Origin: Deltaproteobacteria bacterium
GTDB taxonomy: Bacteria > Myxococcota_A > JAADFL01
Reading direction: 5' to 3'
Length of the DNA: 21,729 nucleotides
Assembly (NCBI GenBank): GCA_013152945.1
Contig: JAADFL010000110.1
Span: 1 to 21,729, forward strand
Under the pieces are notes generated by a model. That model did not search any database. It was not told where the DNA came from and was given only the letters and a program-made list of their open reading frames with translations. Shown piece by piece: positions 6,738 to 15,438 of the stretch. Within the stretch, counting starts at the first letter, position 1. Each line of letters begins with the position of its first letter. Made by a program: the position numbers and the translations under genes.

Positions 6738-7808
6738 CTATTGTTTCGAATCCGTGACAACCACCCTTGTAAAAGGATGCCGGCTCGTACCAAGGGACAA
6801 CATCTCCTTGGTGCTCAAAGATGCCGAGAAATAGCCCACCGACAACCCTATCAATCCCTGGAGAGACCATTTTATGGTCATGGCCCGGGCTACGGGAATC
6901 CTTGCTCCGGGAAAGATGATACCAAGGAAGAAAAACCCAAGGAAAATCAAGCCTGCTATTACCAGGCTGTACCACCAGTGCCAACGCGTCTTCCTGGAAA
7001 CGGGTTTCGACCCATAAACAATTTCGACTTCAACGAACAACTCGCCGAGCACCTTGTTCCTCATTGTTGAGCCTGTAAAGTAGGCGATTATCAGGGCCGT
7101 AAAACCGATATCAAAGGCCAGTGCCAAGAAGGTAATTCCGGGTTCACTCCCCGTGGCTTCGGCAATCTTTTGTGCAAGCACCGGGAATTTGAGATGGCCG
7201 TAGAAATATCCGAGAGGAATGTTCACCACCAAGGCCGCAATGGCATTCTGGAAAAATGCGTACCTGAAGAAACCGACCTTCCTTGTCCTTTTTTCCTTTT
7301 GATGCTTCCGCATCCTGGCAACCGATACGAAAGACGAAAATGCAGACCACCCCATGGCTGCAAATGCAAGATACCCTGAAACGCCGAAAACCAGCCAGTC
7401 ACCTGAAAGCCCGCCGGGCGCCAGAAAATAGATCAACAACCCGAGCAAACCTCCGTGCATGATCACAAAGCCCAAGGCCGCCCAAGTGGCTCTTACGAAC
7501 AATGGGGCGTCCATTTTGGGCGACTTGTACATATCCAGTTGTTTTTCGTCTTCCTCGTCCAGTATGTACCTGCCGGATAGCAATCCCTTCCTTGCCTGCA
7601 CCGCCCCTCCCACGAAAGAAAGGAATCCCAGGAAAAAGGCGGTGCCTAGAACAAGCTCCAGCGAAACTCCGAGTGAACATGTCCCGGACTTCACATCTTT
7701 CAGAAAAAACCAATGATAGGCGCCAATCAGCATGAGCACAACGAACCAGACTACGCCTGTCCAGAAAACATATACCCGCCTGAACTTCCTGAAACTCTCG
7801 AATTGCAA
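6738..7808 (-). CDS. Unrecognised integral membrane protein, about eight membrane spans
   Basis: A 356-residue protein whose family I do not recognise. Hydrophobic segments lie near residues 11-35, 50-67, 106-128, 135-162, 180-205, 226-248, 275-300 and 305-330. Basic clusters such as RMRKHQKEKRTRK (about 164-176) mark cytoplasmic loops, and an acidic loop LDEEDEKQLD (about 83-92) follows the second span. No complex I antiporter motif is visible. The only start near the beginning of the frame is a TTG at 7808 without a clear Shine-Dalgarno sequence. The gene is in the same frame as nuoN; only the nuoN TAG and one AAA codon separate them, so translation probably relies on ribosomes finishing nuoN. 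The next possible start is Met27, inside the first span. Position suggests a complex I-linked or energy-related role, but that is only a guess. Confidence 0.75.
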   Translation of the reverse strand: MQFESFRKFRRVYVFWTGVVWFVVLMLIGAYHWFFLKDVKSGTCSLGVSLELVLGTAFFLGFLSFVGGAVQARKGLLSGRYILDEEDEKQLDMYKSPKMDAPLFVRATWAALGFVIMHGGLLGLLIYFLAPGGLSGDWLVFGVSGYLAFAAMGWSAFSSFVSVARMRKHQKEKRTRKVGFFRYAFFQNAIAALVVNIPLGYFYGHLKFPVLAQKIAEATGSEPGITFLALAFDIGFTALIIAYFTGSTMRNKVLGELFVEVEIVYGSKPVSRKTRWHWWYSLVIAGLIFLGFFFLGIIFPGARIPVARAMTIKWSLQGLIGLSVGYFSASLSTKEMLSLGTSRHPFTRVVVTDSKQ

Positions 7809-7811
7809 TTT

Positions 7812-9281
7812 CTATGGCAACATCGAGGCAGACGCCTGCGCAACAGAAAGGTAGGGAGTCGGATACAGCCCTATGATAATCGTGAAAAGGAGGCACAGAC
7901 AGATTGCGGTTACAACTGCGGCAGATGGAGATATGTCTATTACAGCTTGATTCTCTCCTTGCTCCATGTACATGGCAACCACTATGCGAAGGTAATAGTA
8001 TGCAGACACAACACTGAAAAGAACACCCAGTACGGTGAGATTGATCAACCCGCCTTGAACAGCCGCCTTGAACAAGTAGAACTTGGCGAAAAAGCCGCCT
8101 GTGGGCGGAATTCCTGCCAGAGAGAACAGGAAAACAGCCATTGCAGCCGCGGCATACGGATGCCTTTTTGCAATGCCGGCGTAATCTGAAAGCTTTGTCC
8201 CTCCCTTTGAATTCTCAAGATATGCGACAACTGCAAAGGCTCCGACGGTCATGAAGGTATATACCAAGAGGTAGAATAACACGGCTGCTCCGCCCGGCTT
8301 GCCTGCAAGCAACCCGATCAGCAAGTATCCCACATGTGCCACGCTCGAATATGCCAGTATCCTCTTTACATCTTTTTGAACCAGTGCCGTCAAACTGGAG
8401 ACCGCCATGGTGGCTGCCGCCAAACCCCAGAAGATATAGTGCCAACCGATCTCATTGCCGTTTATTTCTTCGGCCCTCATTCCAGGAAGTGAAAGTATTA
8501 CTACTCGCAACAAGGCTGCGAATGCAGCCGCCTTGATCCCTGTGGCAAAATAGGCGGTGGCCGGAGTCGGGCTGCCGTCGTACACATCCGGAGCCCACAT
8601 GTGAAAAGGAACCACGGCCGCCTTGAAGGCCAATCCCACCAGTAACATTACAGCACCCATGCATAAAAGCGGTTTTTCAGTCCAACCCGATGCACTCGCA
8701 GCAGCAAGCCTGCCAAGGGCGGTGGAGCCTACACTAGAATAGACCAAGGCCGTCCCCATAAGAAAAAATCCGGTTGCAAAGGCACCCAGTACAAAATACT
8801 TGAATCCCGCCTCCGTGGACCTGACATCTCTTCTCAATGCCGCTGCCATTGCATAGGCAGGTATGGACAATGTCTCAAGCCCCAAAAATACCATGACCAG
8901 GTCTGCCGCCGAAGCCAGGAGTGAAGCTCCCGCCGCGGAGAAAAGCAGTAGTGCATAGAACTCGCCCCTCGCAGACCCTTGCTCTGGCAGCCTGTCCATG
9001 GCGAGCAAGGTCGCAAATCCAGCGGATAACATCACGACCACCGACAGAAACCTTGCCAGGCCGTCCATCATGACCATGCCGTGAAATGCACTTTCCGTTC
9101 TCAATGGAACTATATACGCAGACAAAGCTGCTACGGCCAGGAAGAATATCGTAAATCCTCCGAGGAACCGTCTCGGTGTCCGGGGCGCAGAAAAAGAATC
9201 GAGCAGTATTATGAGCAACGCGCCCCCGGAAGCAACGAGAAATGGCAATATCACCACGACATCGTTAATGGTCACGGTCAT
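7812..9281 (-). CDS. nuoN: NADH-quinone oxidoreductase subunit N
   Basis: A 489-residue antiporter-like membrane subunit of complex I, one of three proton-pumping modules. Key charged residues are in place: Glu136 in GLETLSIPAYAMAA, Lys161 in the TEAGFKYF segment, Lys220 in AFKAAVVPFHMWAPDVYDG, and Lys400 in GGFFAKFYLFK. These correspond to the coupling residues of E. coli NuoN. An upstream in-frame ATG at 9335 would give 18 more residues, but the ATG at 9281 has GGAGG 7 nt ahead and begins directly with a hydrophobic helix, so it is preferred. The start overlaps the end of nuoM by 17 nt. The protein ends shortly after its last membrane span, as is usual for NuoN, which argues against the following membrane frame being part of it. 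Confidence 0.97.
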   Translation of the reverse strand: MTVTINDVVVILPFLVASGGALLIILLDSFSAPRTPRRFLGGFTIFFLAVAALSAYIVPLRTESAFHGMVMMDGLARFLSVVVMLSAGFATLLAMDRLPEQGSARGEFYALLLFSAAGASLLASAADLVMVFLGLETLSIPAYAMAAALRRDVRSTEAGFKYFVLGAFATGFFLMGTALVYSSVGSTALGRLAAASASGWTEKPLLCMGAVMLLVGLAFKAAVVPFHMWAPDVYDGSPTPATAYFATGIKAAAFAALLRVVILSLPGMRAEEINGNEIGWHYIFWGLAAATMAVSSLTALVQKDVKRILAYSSVAHVGYLLIGLLAGKPGGAAVLFYLLVYTFMTVGAFAVVAYLENSKGGTKLSDYAGIAKRHPYAAAAMAVFLFSLAGIPPTGGFFAKFYLFKAAVQGGLINLTVLGVLFSVVSAYYYLRIVVAMYMEQGENQAVIDISPSAAVVTAICLCLLFTIIIGLYPTPYLSVAQASASMLP

Positions 9282-10884
9282 GCTTTGCCTCCGGTGAATC
9301 CAACACAAGCTTATCGGCCTTGTGCTTGGTGTCATTGCTCACGGTCTCGATAATGCCGGCCCTCCTGCCGATATCGCCCACGAAATGATCTACCGACCGC
9401 TGGACCTTACCGAGGAAAAGGTTGGGAAAGAGTCCGATCAGGAAAATAATAATTATCATTGGGATTACAACTATGGCCTCACGGAGATTCATATCCTTAA
9501 GCCTGCGGTTTTCATCTTTCGAAAGCGGACCGAAGAAGACCCTTTGTACCATCCACAGCATGTAAACCGCACCCAGGATGATTCCCAGCCCTGCAACCGT
9601 GGTTAACGCAATCGTGTAGGCCCTTCCGCCCAAAAGCTTATCGAGCACTGAAGAATTGAATGTGCCCAGCATTACCAGAAACTCACCGACAAAGCCATTG
9701 GTCCCCGGCAATCCGATTGAAGCAAGTGTGGCGACCATGAAGCACAGGGAAAACCATGGAAGCTGTTTTGCCAAGCCTCCGAACTCGGTTATCAACCTGG
9801 TGTGCCTCCGCTCGTAGATCACTCCTACCAGGAGGAACAACAGGCCGGTCGATATTCCGTGGTTAACCATCTGCAGCAGGCTTCCTGAAACCGTCATGGG
9901 AGTAAGTGCCACGATTCCGAGCATTATGAATCCAAGGTGGGAAACGCTCGAATAGGCAATCAGTTTCTTGACATCAGGTTGCACCATTGCAACCAGTGCC
10001 CCGTACACGATTCCGATGACGGCCAGTACTGCGATGTAAGGCCCGAAGAAGGCCGCCGCCTCGGGGAAGAGTGGATAAGCAAATCTTAAAAAACCATATG
10101 TTCCGAGTTTCAATAGTACTGCTGCAAGGATCACGCTGCCTGCCGTAGGAGCCTCTACGTGTGCATCGGGCAGCCATGTATGAAATGGAAACATGGGAAC
10201 CTTGATGGCGAATGCGAGCGCGAATGCCGCGAAACACAACATTTGGGCATGACCGGAAAGCTTTGTCCCGTAAAGAGTAAACAGGTCTGCAGTCAGGTTG
10301 CCCGTAGCCTTGTAGTGTTCGAGGTACACCCAGATTATGGCCACGAGCATCAATACCGAGCCTACCAATGTGTATAGGAAAAACTTTACCGCCGCATATA
10401 CCCTTCTTTGCCCGCCCCAGACACCGATTAGCAAGTACATGGGAATCAGCATCAGTTCCCAGAATACATAAAAGAGAAAAACATCCATGGACAGGAAAGA
10501 GCCCAACACTCCAACCTGCAGAAGTTGCAGGCTGAAAAAGAACTCCTTTACCCTGTCATCTATGGCCTTGTAAGTCGAAAGGATAACGATGGGCGACAGG
10601 AAAGCTGTCAGTAGAACCAAGAGAAGGCTCAATCCGTCCATACCGAGATGATATGATACGCCGAGTCCATTGATCAGTGACCATTTCTCCACGAACTGCC
10701 TGCCCACGTCGTCGCTGGAAAATCCATGGAACAGGAAGATGGCGATTGCAAGGTCCACCAGGGAAAATCCAAGTGCAAGATTTCTTATGAGGCCCTTTTC
10801 CCGTGACGGGATCATCAATATCGCAAACGCACCCAAAAGGGGTAACCAGAGAAGAAGGGAGAGTATAGGAAATCCGCTATGCAT
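9265..10884 (-). CDS. nuoM: NADH-quinone oxidoreductase subunit M
   Basis: A 539-residue antiporter-like subunit in the membrane arm of complex I. Glu143 in FWELMLIPMYLLIG, Lys228 in AFAIKVPMFPFHTWLPDAHVEAP, and Lys259 in AAVLLKLGTYG correspond to the essential E144, K234 and K265 of E. coli NuoM. The final span (IVVIPMIIIIFLIGLFPNLF) is followed by a charged tail of about 45 residues ending in several His and Asp, longer than in many NuoM proteins. The ATG is preceded by AGGGAGGG at a suitable distance. The gene lies 13 nt after nuoL and overlaps nuoN by 17 nt. The nuoN ribosome binding site lies within this tail-coding region. Confidence 0.97.
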   Translation of the reverse strand: MHSGFPILSLLLWLPLLGAFAILMIPSREKGLIRNLALGFSLVDLAIAIFLFHGFSSDDVGRQFVEKWSLINGLGVSYHLGMDGLSLLLVLLTAFLSPIVILSTYKAIDDRVKEFFFSLQLLQVGVLGSFLSMDVFLFYVFWELMLIPMYLLIGVWGGQRRVYAAVKFFLYTLVGSVLMLVAIIWVYLEHYKATGNLTADLFTLYGTKLSGHAQMLCFAAFALAFAIKVPMFPFHTWLPDAHVEAPTAGSVILAAVLLKLGTYGFLRFAYPLFPEAAAFFGPYIAVLAVIGIVYGALVAMVQPDVKKLIAYSSVSHLGFIMLGIVALTPMTVSGSLLQMVNHGISTGLLFLLVGVIYERRHTRLITEFGGLAKQLPWFSLCFMVATLASIGLPGTNGFVGEFLVMLGTFNSSVLDKLLGGRAYTIALTTVAGLGIILGAVYMLWMVQRVFFGPLSKDENRRLKDMNLREAIVVIPMIIIIFLIGLFPNLFLGKVQRSVDHFVGDIGRRAGIIETVSNDTKHKADKLVLDSPEAKHDRDH

Positions 10885-10897
10885 CCTTTGGCCCTCC

Positions 10898-12844
10898 CTA
10901 TATCAATCCCAGGCCATGAGCCAGGTATAGAAGCAATGTGGAAAACCCGATGAAAATCCAAAATGCGTACACCTGCAGATTGCCGCTTTGGAGTTCCCTG
11001 CCGATGTATCCCAACCCGCGCGCCGCATATGCCGGTCCATTAACGCACAATCCATCTATTATCAGGGTATCGACTATCCGCCATAAGCCCAGTGCCAGGT
11101 AATATATGAATTTAATCGGAAAGATTTCGTATATCTCATCCACATAGTACTTGTTCTTTACAAGGTCGTAGGTCCGCTTGAACCTTGCAGCAAGGTATCC
11201 CGGACCGGATGTGCGCTGGAGGTACAGATTGAACGCCAGTGCAAAGCCAAGCAAGCCCACCAGCACGCTGCCGCCGGCAGCCCACCACTCGGATGACTGC
11301 AAACTAGCAAACCCCTTTTGAGTCACATTGGCAGTAGCAACAACCGGTTCCAGGAAGTGCTCGAACCAATGCACGTGGAACATCGATGCCCCCGGTAAAC
11401 CTCCGACCACTGCCAGGAAAGCCAGCACCGCAAGGGGCCAACTCATAACCGGCTTCTCTTGGTGGACATGCACACCATCCGGAATCCTTGATTCTCCGTG
11501 AAAAGTCAGGAAAACGAGCCTGAACATGTAGAACGCGGTTATGGCCGCAGCCGCCAGTCCAAGGCCATATGCCAATGTGTGGACCCATCCCCCGACAGGG
11601 GAGGACGTGGACAGGGCCTTCCAAAGTATCTCATCCTTGGAGAAGAAACCCGAGAAGAACGGGCATCCTGAAATTGCAAGAGTCGACATGAGGAAGGTCC
11701 AGTAGGTCCAGGGCATCTTGCGCCTCAAGCCGCCCATGCGCATCATGTCCTGCTCGCCCGAAAGGGCATGAATTACAGCGCCCGAGCCCAAAAACAGGCA
11801 GGCCTTGAAGAATGCGTGTGTCATCAGGTGAAAAATGCCCGCTGCATATGCGCCTACCCCGACACCGATGAACATGTAACCCAACTGGCTTACCGTTGAA
11901 TAGGCCAGGACCTTCTTAATATCGGTTTGGGCGATACCGATGGTAGCTGCGAAAAAGGCGGTCACCGCTCCCACCAATGTCACAACTGCAGATGCGGTCG
12001 GAGAGAGGGCGAACATAAAGGAAAGCCTCGCTACCATGTAAACACCGGCCGTCACCATTGTGGCCGCATGTATCAATGCGGATACAGGGGTGGGACCCGC
12101 CATGGCATCGGGCAACCATACGTACAACGGTATTTGGGCGCTCTTACCCGTAGCCCCCACAAAGAGAAGAAGGCATGCCGCGGTTATCCAGACCGTGGGA
12201 ACGGCACCGGACGCAACGGCCTTGGCCAGGCCGTCTATAGATAGTGTATGAGCAAACCCGAACAGCACGAACATACCAATCAGGAAACCCAGGTCGCCTA
12301 TCCTGTTTGCTATGAAGGCTTTCTTTCCTGCGGCTGCCTTTGCAGGATCCTCGAACCAAAATCCGATGAGGAGGTACGAACAAAGACCCACGCCTTCCCA
12401 GCCCACGAACAGCACGGGCAGGCTGTCACCCAGCACCAATATCAACATGCTGAACACAAAGAGGTTGAGGTATGAAAAATATCGCGCGTACGATGGGTCA
12501 CCTTCCATGTATCCGATCGAATAAATGTGTATCACAAAGGATACACCCGTAACTACGAGCACCATGATGGTCGACAGGGCGTCCAGGGTCAAACCAATGG
12601 AAATTGAAAGCCCTCCCGTGGAAATCCATGAGTACACATCCTGCCTGAGTCTTTCCTCGCCGTTGGATACGAACACGAAGTATGCAGCCCAGATCGCCAG
12701 CGCGAAAGAAAGCCCGACGGATGCACAGCCTACGGTTGAAACCAGCCATCTTGGAAAACGCCTGCCGAACAGACCGTTCAGCAGCGCTCCTACAGCCGGT
12801 AGTAGGATTATGACAACCAGGGCTGAAGAATTATAGTCGGTCAT
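10898..12844 (-). CDS. nuoL: NADH-quinone oxidoreductase subunit L
   Basis: A 648-residue protein, the distal antiporter-like subunit of complex I. Glu150 lies in LFVGWEGVGLCSYLLIGFWF and Lys234 in GATGKSAQIPLYVWLPDAM, and His259 follows in PTPVSALIHAATMVTAG; the first two match E. coli E144 and K229. The C-terminal part, with the KNKYYVDEIYEIFP segment and a last span near FWIFIGFSTLLLYLAHG, is the region that in known structures forms the long lateral helix along NuoM and NuoN. The ATG at 12844 follows the nuoK stop by 6 nt with GTAGGA upstream. All marker residues are intact, so it should be functional. Confidence 0.97.
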   Translation of the reverse strand: MTDYNSSALVVIILLPAVGALLNGLFGRRFPRWLVSTVGCASVGLSFALAIWAAYFVFVSNGEERLRQDVYSWISTGGLSISIGLTLDALSTIMVLVVTGVSFVIHIYSIGYMEGDPSYARYFSYLNLFVFSMLILVLGDSLPVLFVGWEGVGLCSYLLIGFWFEDPAKAAAGKKAFIANRIGDLGFLIGMFVLFGFAHTLSIDGLAKAVASGAVPTVWITAACLLLFVGATGKSAQIPLYVWLPDAMAGPTPVSALIHAATMVTAGVYMVARLSFMFALSPTASAVVTLVGAVTAFFAATIGIAQTDIKKVLAYSTVSQLGYMFIGVGVGAYAAGIFHLMTHAFFKACLFLGSGAVIHALSGEQDMMRMGGLRRKMPWTYWTFLMSTLAISGCPFFSGFFSKDEILWKALSTSSPVGGWVHTLAYGLGLAAAAITAFYMFRLVFLTFHGESRIPDGVHVHQEKPVMSWPLAVLAFLAVVGGLPGASMFHVHWFEHFLEPVVATANVTQKGFASLQSSEWWAAGGSVLVGLLGFALAFNLYLQRTSGPGYLAARFKRTYDLVKNKYYVDEIYEIFPIKFIYYLALGLWRIVDTLIIDGLCVNGPAYAARGLGYIGRELQSGNLQVYAFWIFIGFSTLLLYLAHGLGLI

Positions 12845-12850
12845 CGCATC

Positions 12851-13153
12851 CTACCCCTTCAAATTTCTGAACTCGTCGACATTGACGGTTCGCCTGTGCC
12901 TGAACATAGCCAGGACCAATGCAAGACCAACTGCAGCCTCTGCAGCGGCTACTGTCATTATGAAAAGGGCCAACCCATGGCCGTACATATCACCCATGTT
13001 CCTGGCAGCCGCCAACACAGCCAGATTGACCGCATTCAGCATGAGTTCTATCGACATGAGTATTATCAACGCATTTCTGCGCAGAACGACGCCCGTTACC
13101 CCGATGAAAAAAAGTGCCAGTGCAAGCACCAAGTAGTGGTCATAGGAGATCAT
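12851..13153 (-). CDS. nuoK: NADH-quinone oxidoreductase subunit K
   Basis: A 100-residue subunit with three membrane spans. The two conserved membrane glutamates are exactly at Glu36 (MSIELMLNAVNL) and Glu72 (VAAAEAAVGLAL), as in E. coli NuoK, where they form part of the proton path between the quinone site and the antiporter subunits. The frame is open further up to 13198, but the ATG at 13153 has GGAGGTG 6 nt upstream and gives the standard family length, so it is chosen. It begins 10 nt after nuoJ. Confidence 0.97.
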   Translation of the reverse strand: MISYDHYLVLALALFFIGVTGVVLRRNALIILMSIELMLNAVNLAVLAAARNMGDMYGHGLALFIMTVAAAEAAVGLALVLAMFRHRRTVNVDEFRNLKG

Positions 13154-13163
13154 CTCACCTCCA

Positions 13164-13667
13164 TTACCACAGCCTACGTTTGGCAATGGCCACCGCACCG
13201 ATTATGGCGGCCAAGAGCAAGACTGAGGCTACTTCGAACGGCAGCAGATATTGCCCGAATACGAGCCTGCCCACTGCCTCTATGGTTCCGTAATCCGAAG
13301 GCACTTTAAGAAATCCACCTCCCTTGGAGACGTTTTCGACAACCCGGAGAACCACCAATGCCAGTGGAAACAACAATATCAGTGCCACAGCCTTGGCAAA
13401 GGTCCGCCTGGCCCGGCCAAGTTCGTCGGGTCCCTGGTTTATCAGCATTATTACGAACAGGAACAAGACCATGACCGCACCGGCATACAGCAAGATCTGT
13501 ATCACGGCCAAAAAATGGGCGTCCACCAATACGAACAATGCAGCCACGAAAAACAAATCGGCCACCAATGCCATGGCGCTGTTTACAGGATTCTTGAAGG
13601 TAATCACTGCAAGCGCCAATACTATGACCGCTGCAGCGAAGACCCAGAAAAGAATATCAGCCCACAT
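13164..13667 (-). CDS. nuoJ: NADH-quinone oxidoreductase subunit J
   Basis: A 167-residue membrane subunit with about five spans. FKNPVNSAMALVADLFFVAA near the N-terminus and the third-helix signature LLYAGAVMVLFLFVIML are characteristic of NuoJ; the latter contains the glycine around which a pi-bulge forms during turnover in solved structures. The frame can be extended to a TTG at 13673, but AGGAG lies 8 nt before the ATG at 13667 and only 2 nt before the TTG, so the ATG is preferred. It starts 2 nt after the nuoI stop. The segment after the fourth helix is more variable and ends in AIAKRRLW. Confidence 0.95.
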   Translation of the reverse strand: MWADILFWVFAAAVIVLALAVITFKNPVNSAMALVADLFFVAALFVLVDAHFLAVIQILLYAGAVMVLFLFVIMLINQGPDELGRARRTFAKAVALILLFPLALVVLRVVENVSKGGGFLKVPSDYGTIEAVGRLVFGQYLLPFEVASVLLLAAIIGAVAIAKRRLW

Positions 13668-13669
13668 GC

Positions 13670-14158
13670 TCAACGCTCCTGCTCGAGAGGATCCAACAGG
13701 TCCTCCAGAGTCAACTTGAGTTGCTCCCTCGTCTCGTTTGCCAGCTCATACTCATGTGTCATGTAAATGGCGTCACAGGGGCAAGCCTCTACGCACATTC
13801 CGCAGAATATGCAACGCACCAGGTTGATTTCGAAACTCCTGGGCCTCTTCTCGATTGCCGGATCAGGCGATTCCTCTGCAACGATTCTTATACACTGGGG
13901 AGGGCATGCGGTCTGGCAGGAGAAGCATGCCACGCAAACGGGGCTTCCGTCGGGGCGCCTCCTGATCCCGTGTCTTCCCCTGAACCTGGCGGCAACAGGT
14001 CTTTTTTCCTCCGGATATTCGTAAGTCAACTTATGCCCGGGTTTGAACCATGTCAGCACCAGGTGCTTAAAAGTAATCCCAAGGCCTCGAAAGGCTTCGA
14101 AAATAAAGATCCTCTCCCAGAAATCCATGGGCGGCCTGTATATCTTCTTTACGGCCAT
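13670..14158 (-). CDS. nuoI: NADH-quinone oxidoreductase subunit I (two 4Fe-4S clusters)
   Basis: A 162-residue ferredoxin-like subunit that carries electrons through clusters N6a and N6b toward NuoB. The first cluster motif uses Cys75, Cys78, Cys81 and Cys85 (CVACFSCQTACPPQC), the second Cys116, Cys119, Cys122 and Cys126 (CIFCGMCVEACPCDA). An N-terminal amphipathic stretch anchors it to the membrane arm. Upstream in-frame codons run to 14539, but they overlap nuoH and give a Cys/Arg/Pro-rich sequence unlike the family. The ATG at 14158 shares one base with the nuoH stop (TGATG) and has GGGGTGGAT ahead of it. nuoJ follows after 2 nt. Confidence 0.97.
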   Translation of the reverse strand: MAVKKIYRPPMDFWERIFIFEAFRGLGITFKHLVLTWFKPGHKLTYEYPEEKRPVAARFRGRHGIRRRPDGSPVCVACFSCQTACPPQCIRIVAEESPDPAIEKRPRSFEINLVRCIFCGMCVEACPCDAIYMTHEYELANETREQLKLTLEDLLDPLEQER

Positions 14159-15408
14159 CAAATCCACCCCAAGAGAACGGCCACGGATGTCAAGGCCAAA
14201 TTGGCCAACCCGATAGGCAGCAAGACCTTCCATCCCAGGCGCATGAGCTGATCGTAACGCATTCTCGGCATGGTCCACCTGATCCAGATAAACATCCAGA
14301 AAAGAACGATGAACTTCACAAGGAATACGAGCAACTGGGAAACGACGGCCGACAGGGAAACAGCCCATGGCGGCACATGTGAGACAAGCAGGAACAGGCC
14401 AAGGCCGATGGATACGAGGGCGGTTGCAGCCAATATCAGGGCGAAGAGTATATTTCCCTTTGTCACGGCCCTCCTTGCCGGCCTCATGGTATCCCACGCG
14501 ACTATAACCGAGACTATTGAAATAAGGAACAAGAACCAAGGTAATAATGAGCCATACCGCCCTACGGTAGTAACCCAGGGCAAACGCCAGCCTCCGAAGA
14601 ACACGATCACGGTTACTGCGGCGGTAATCGCCATGTGGACGTACTCTCCCATGTAAAAGAGTCCGAACCTCAAGGACGAATACTCGGTGTGATATCCAGC
14701 TACGATCTCACTTTCCGCCTCGGGTAAATCGAATGGAACCCTGTTCGTCTCTGCATATGCAGCAGCCACGAAAATTAAAAAGGCCAACGGCGCCTTGAAC
14801 ACGCCCCAATGCCACAGGGGGCCTACCTGCGCGTCTATCATCTGGTCGAGTTTCACGGTTTGGAAGACAAGGAACATGCATGCCACTGCAAGGCCCATGG
14901 CCACCTCGTACGATATCATCTGGGCCGCGGACCGAAGGCCTCCCAGGAGGGAATACTTGTTGTTGGAAGCCCATCCTGCCAGGGCCACACCGTACACGCC
15001 AATCGAGCTTATCGCCAAAATGTAGATGAGGCCGAAATTGAGGTCTGCCACCTGGAGCCTGAAACTCTTACCGAACAAAGAAACATTACCGGACCATGGT
15101 ATGACCGCAAAGGTCGTCAAGGCCACGGTCATTACAAGCATGGGGGCAAGTGCATGAAACAGGCCATGAGCGCCTTCGGGCACAACATCTTCCTTGACCG
15201 CCAACTTGACCGCATCCGCGATAGGCTGAATCAATCCATAGGGTCCGCGCCTGTTGGGCCCAGGCCTCCTTTGAATGAGGCCCGCCCCCCGGCGCTCCCA
15301 CCAAGTGTATATCGGAATACCGCCGAGGGTCAGCAAATATGCCACTGCAAGCGCAGCCACGGCCCAGGTGACATTACTCGTCAACACTGTTTGCAACCAA
15401 GCCGGCAT
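14158..15408 (-). CDS. nuoH: NADH-quinone oxidoreductase subunit H, with an extra C-terminal membrane insertion
   Basis: A 416-residue membrane subunit that forms the quinone chamber with NuoB and NuoD. Conserved pieces are WERRGAGLIQRRPGPNRRGP (37-56), SNNKYSLLGGLRSAAQMISY (148-167), the loop VPFDLPEAESEIVAGYHTEY (224-243), the FFGGW end of one helix (270-274), and the final IRWTMPRMRYDQLM. E. coli NuoH is 325 residues. The excess lies mostly between FFGGWRLP and the helix VVSQLLVFLVKFIVLFW: residues about 280-355 add two hydrophobic segments (about 288-304 and 319-342) joined by a basic loop (RPARRAVTKGN). All conserved family segments flank this insertion intact. AGGAG lies 7 nt before the ATG. 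The gene starts 30 nt after nuoG. Confidence 0.95.
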   Translation of the reverse strand: MPAWLQTVLTSNVTWAVAALAVAYLLTLGGIPIYTWWERRGAGLIQRRPGPNRRGPYGLIQPIADAVKLAVKEDVVPEGAHGLFHALAPMLVMTVALTTFAVIPWSGNVSLFGKSFRLQVADLNFGLIYILAISSIGVYGVALAGWASNNKYSLLGGLRSAAQMISYEVAMGLAVACMFLVFQTVKLDQMIDAQVGPLWHWGVFKAPLAFLIFVAAAYAETNRVPFDLPEAESEIVAGYHTEYSSLRFGLFYMGEYVHMAITAAVTVIVFFGGWRLPWVTTVGRYGSLLPWFLFLISIVSVIVAWDTMRPARRAVTKGNILFALILAATALVSIGLGLFLLVSHVPPWAVSLSAVVSQLLVFLVKFIVLFWMFIWIRWTMPRMRYDQLMRLGWKVLLPIGLANLALTSVAVLLGWI

Positions 15409-15438
15409 TGCTATGCTCCTACTCCTTTTCCCGTCCTG

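Noticed and set aside
14159-14539. Long N-terminal extension of NuoI
   Set aside because: It lies wholly inside nuoH in another frame, does not resemble the family, and the ATG at 14158 has a good ribosome binding site.
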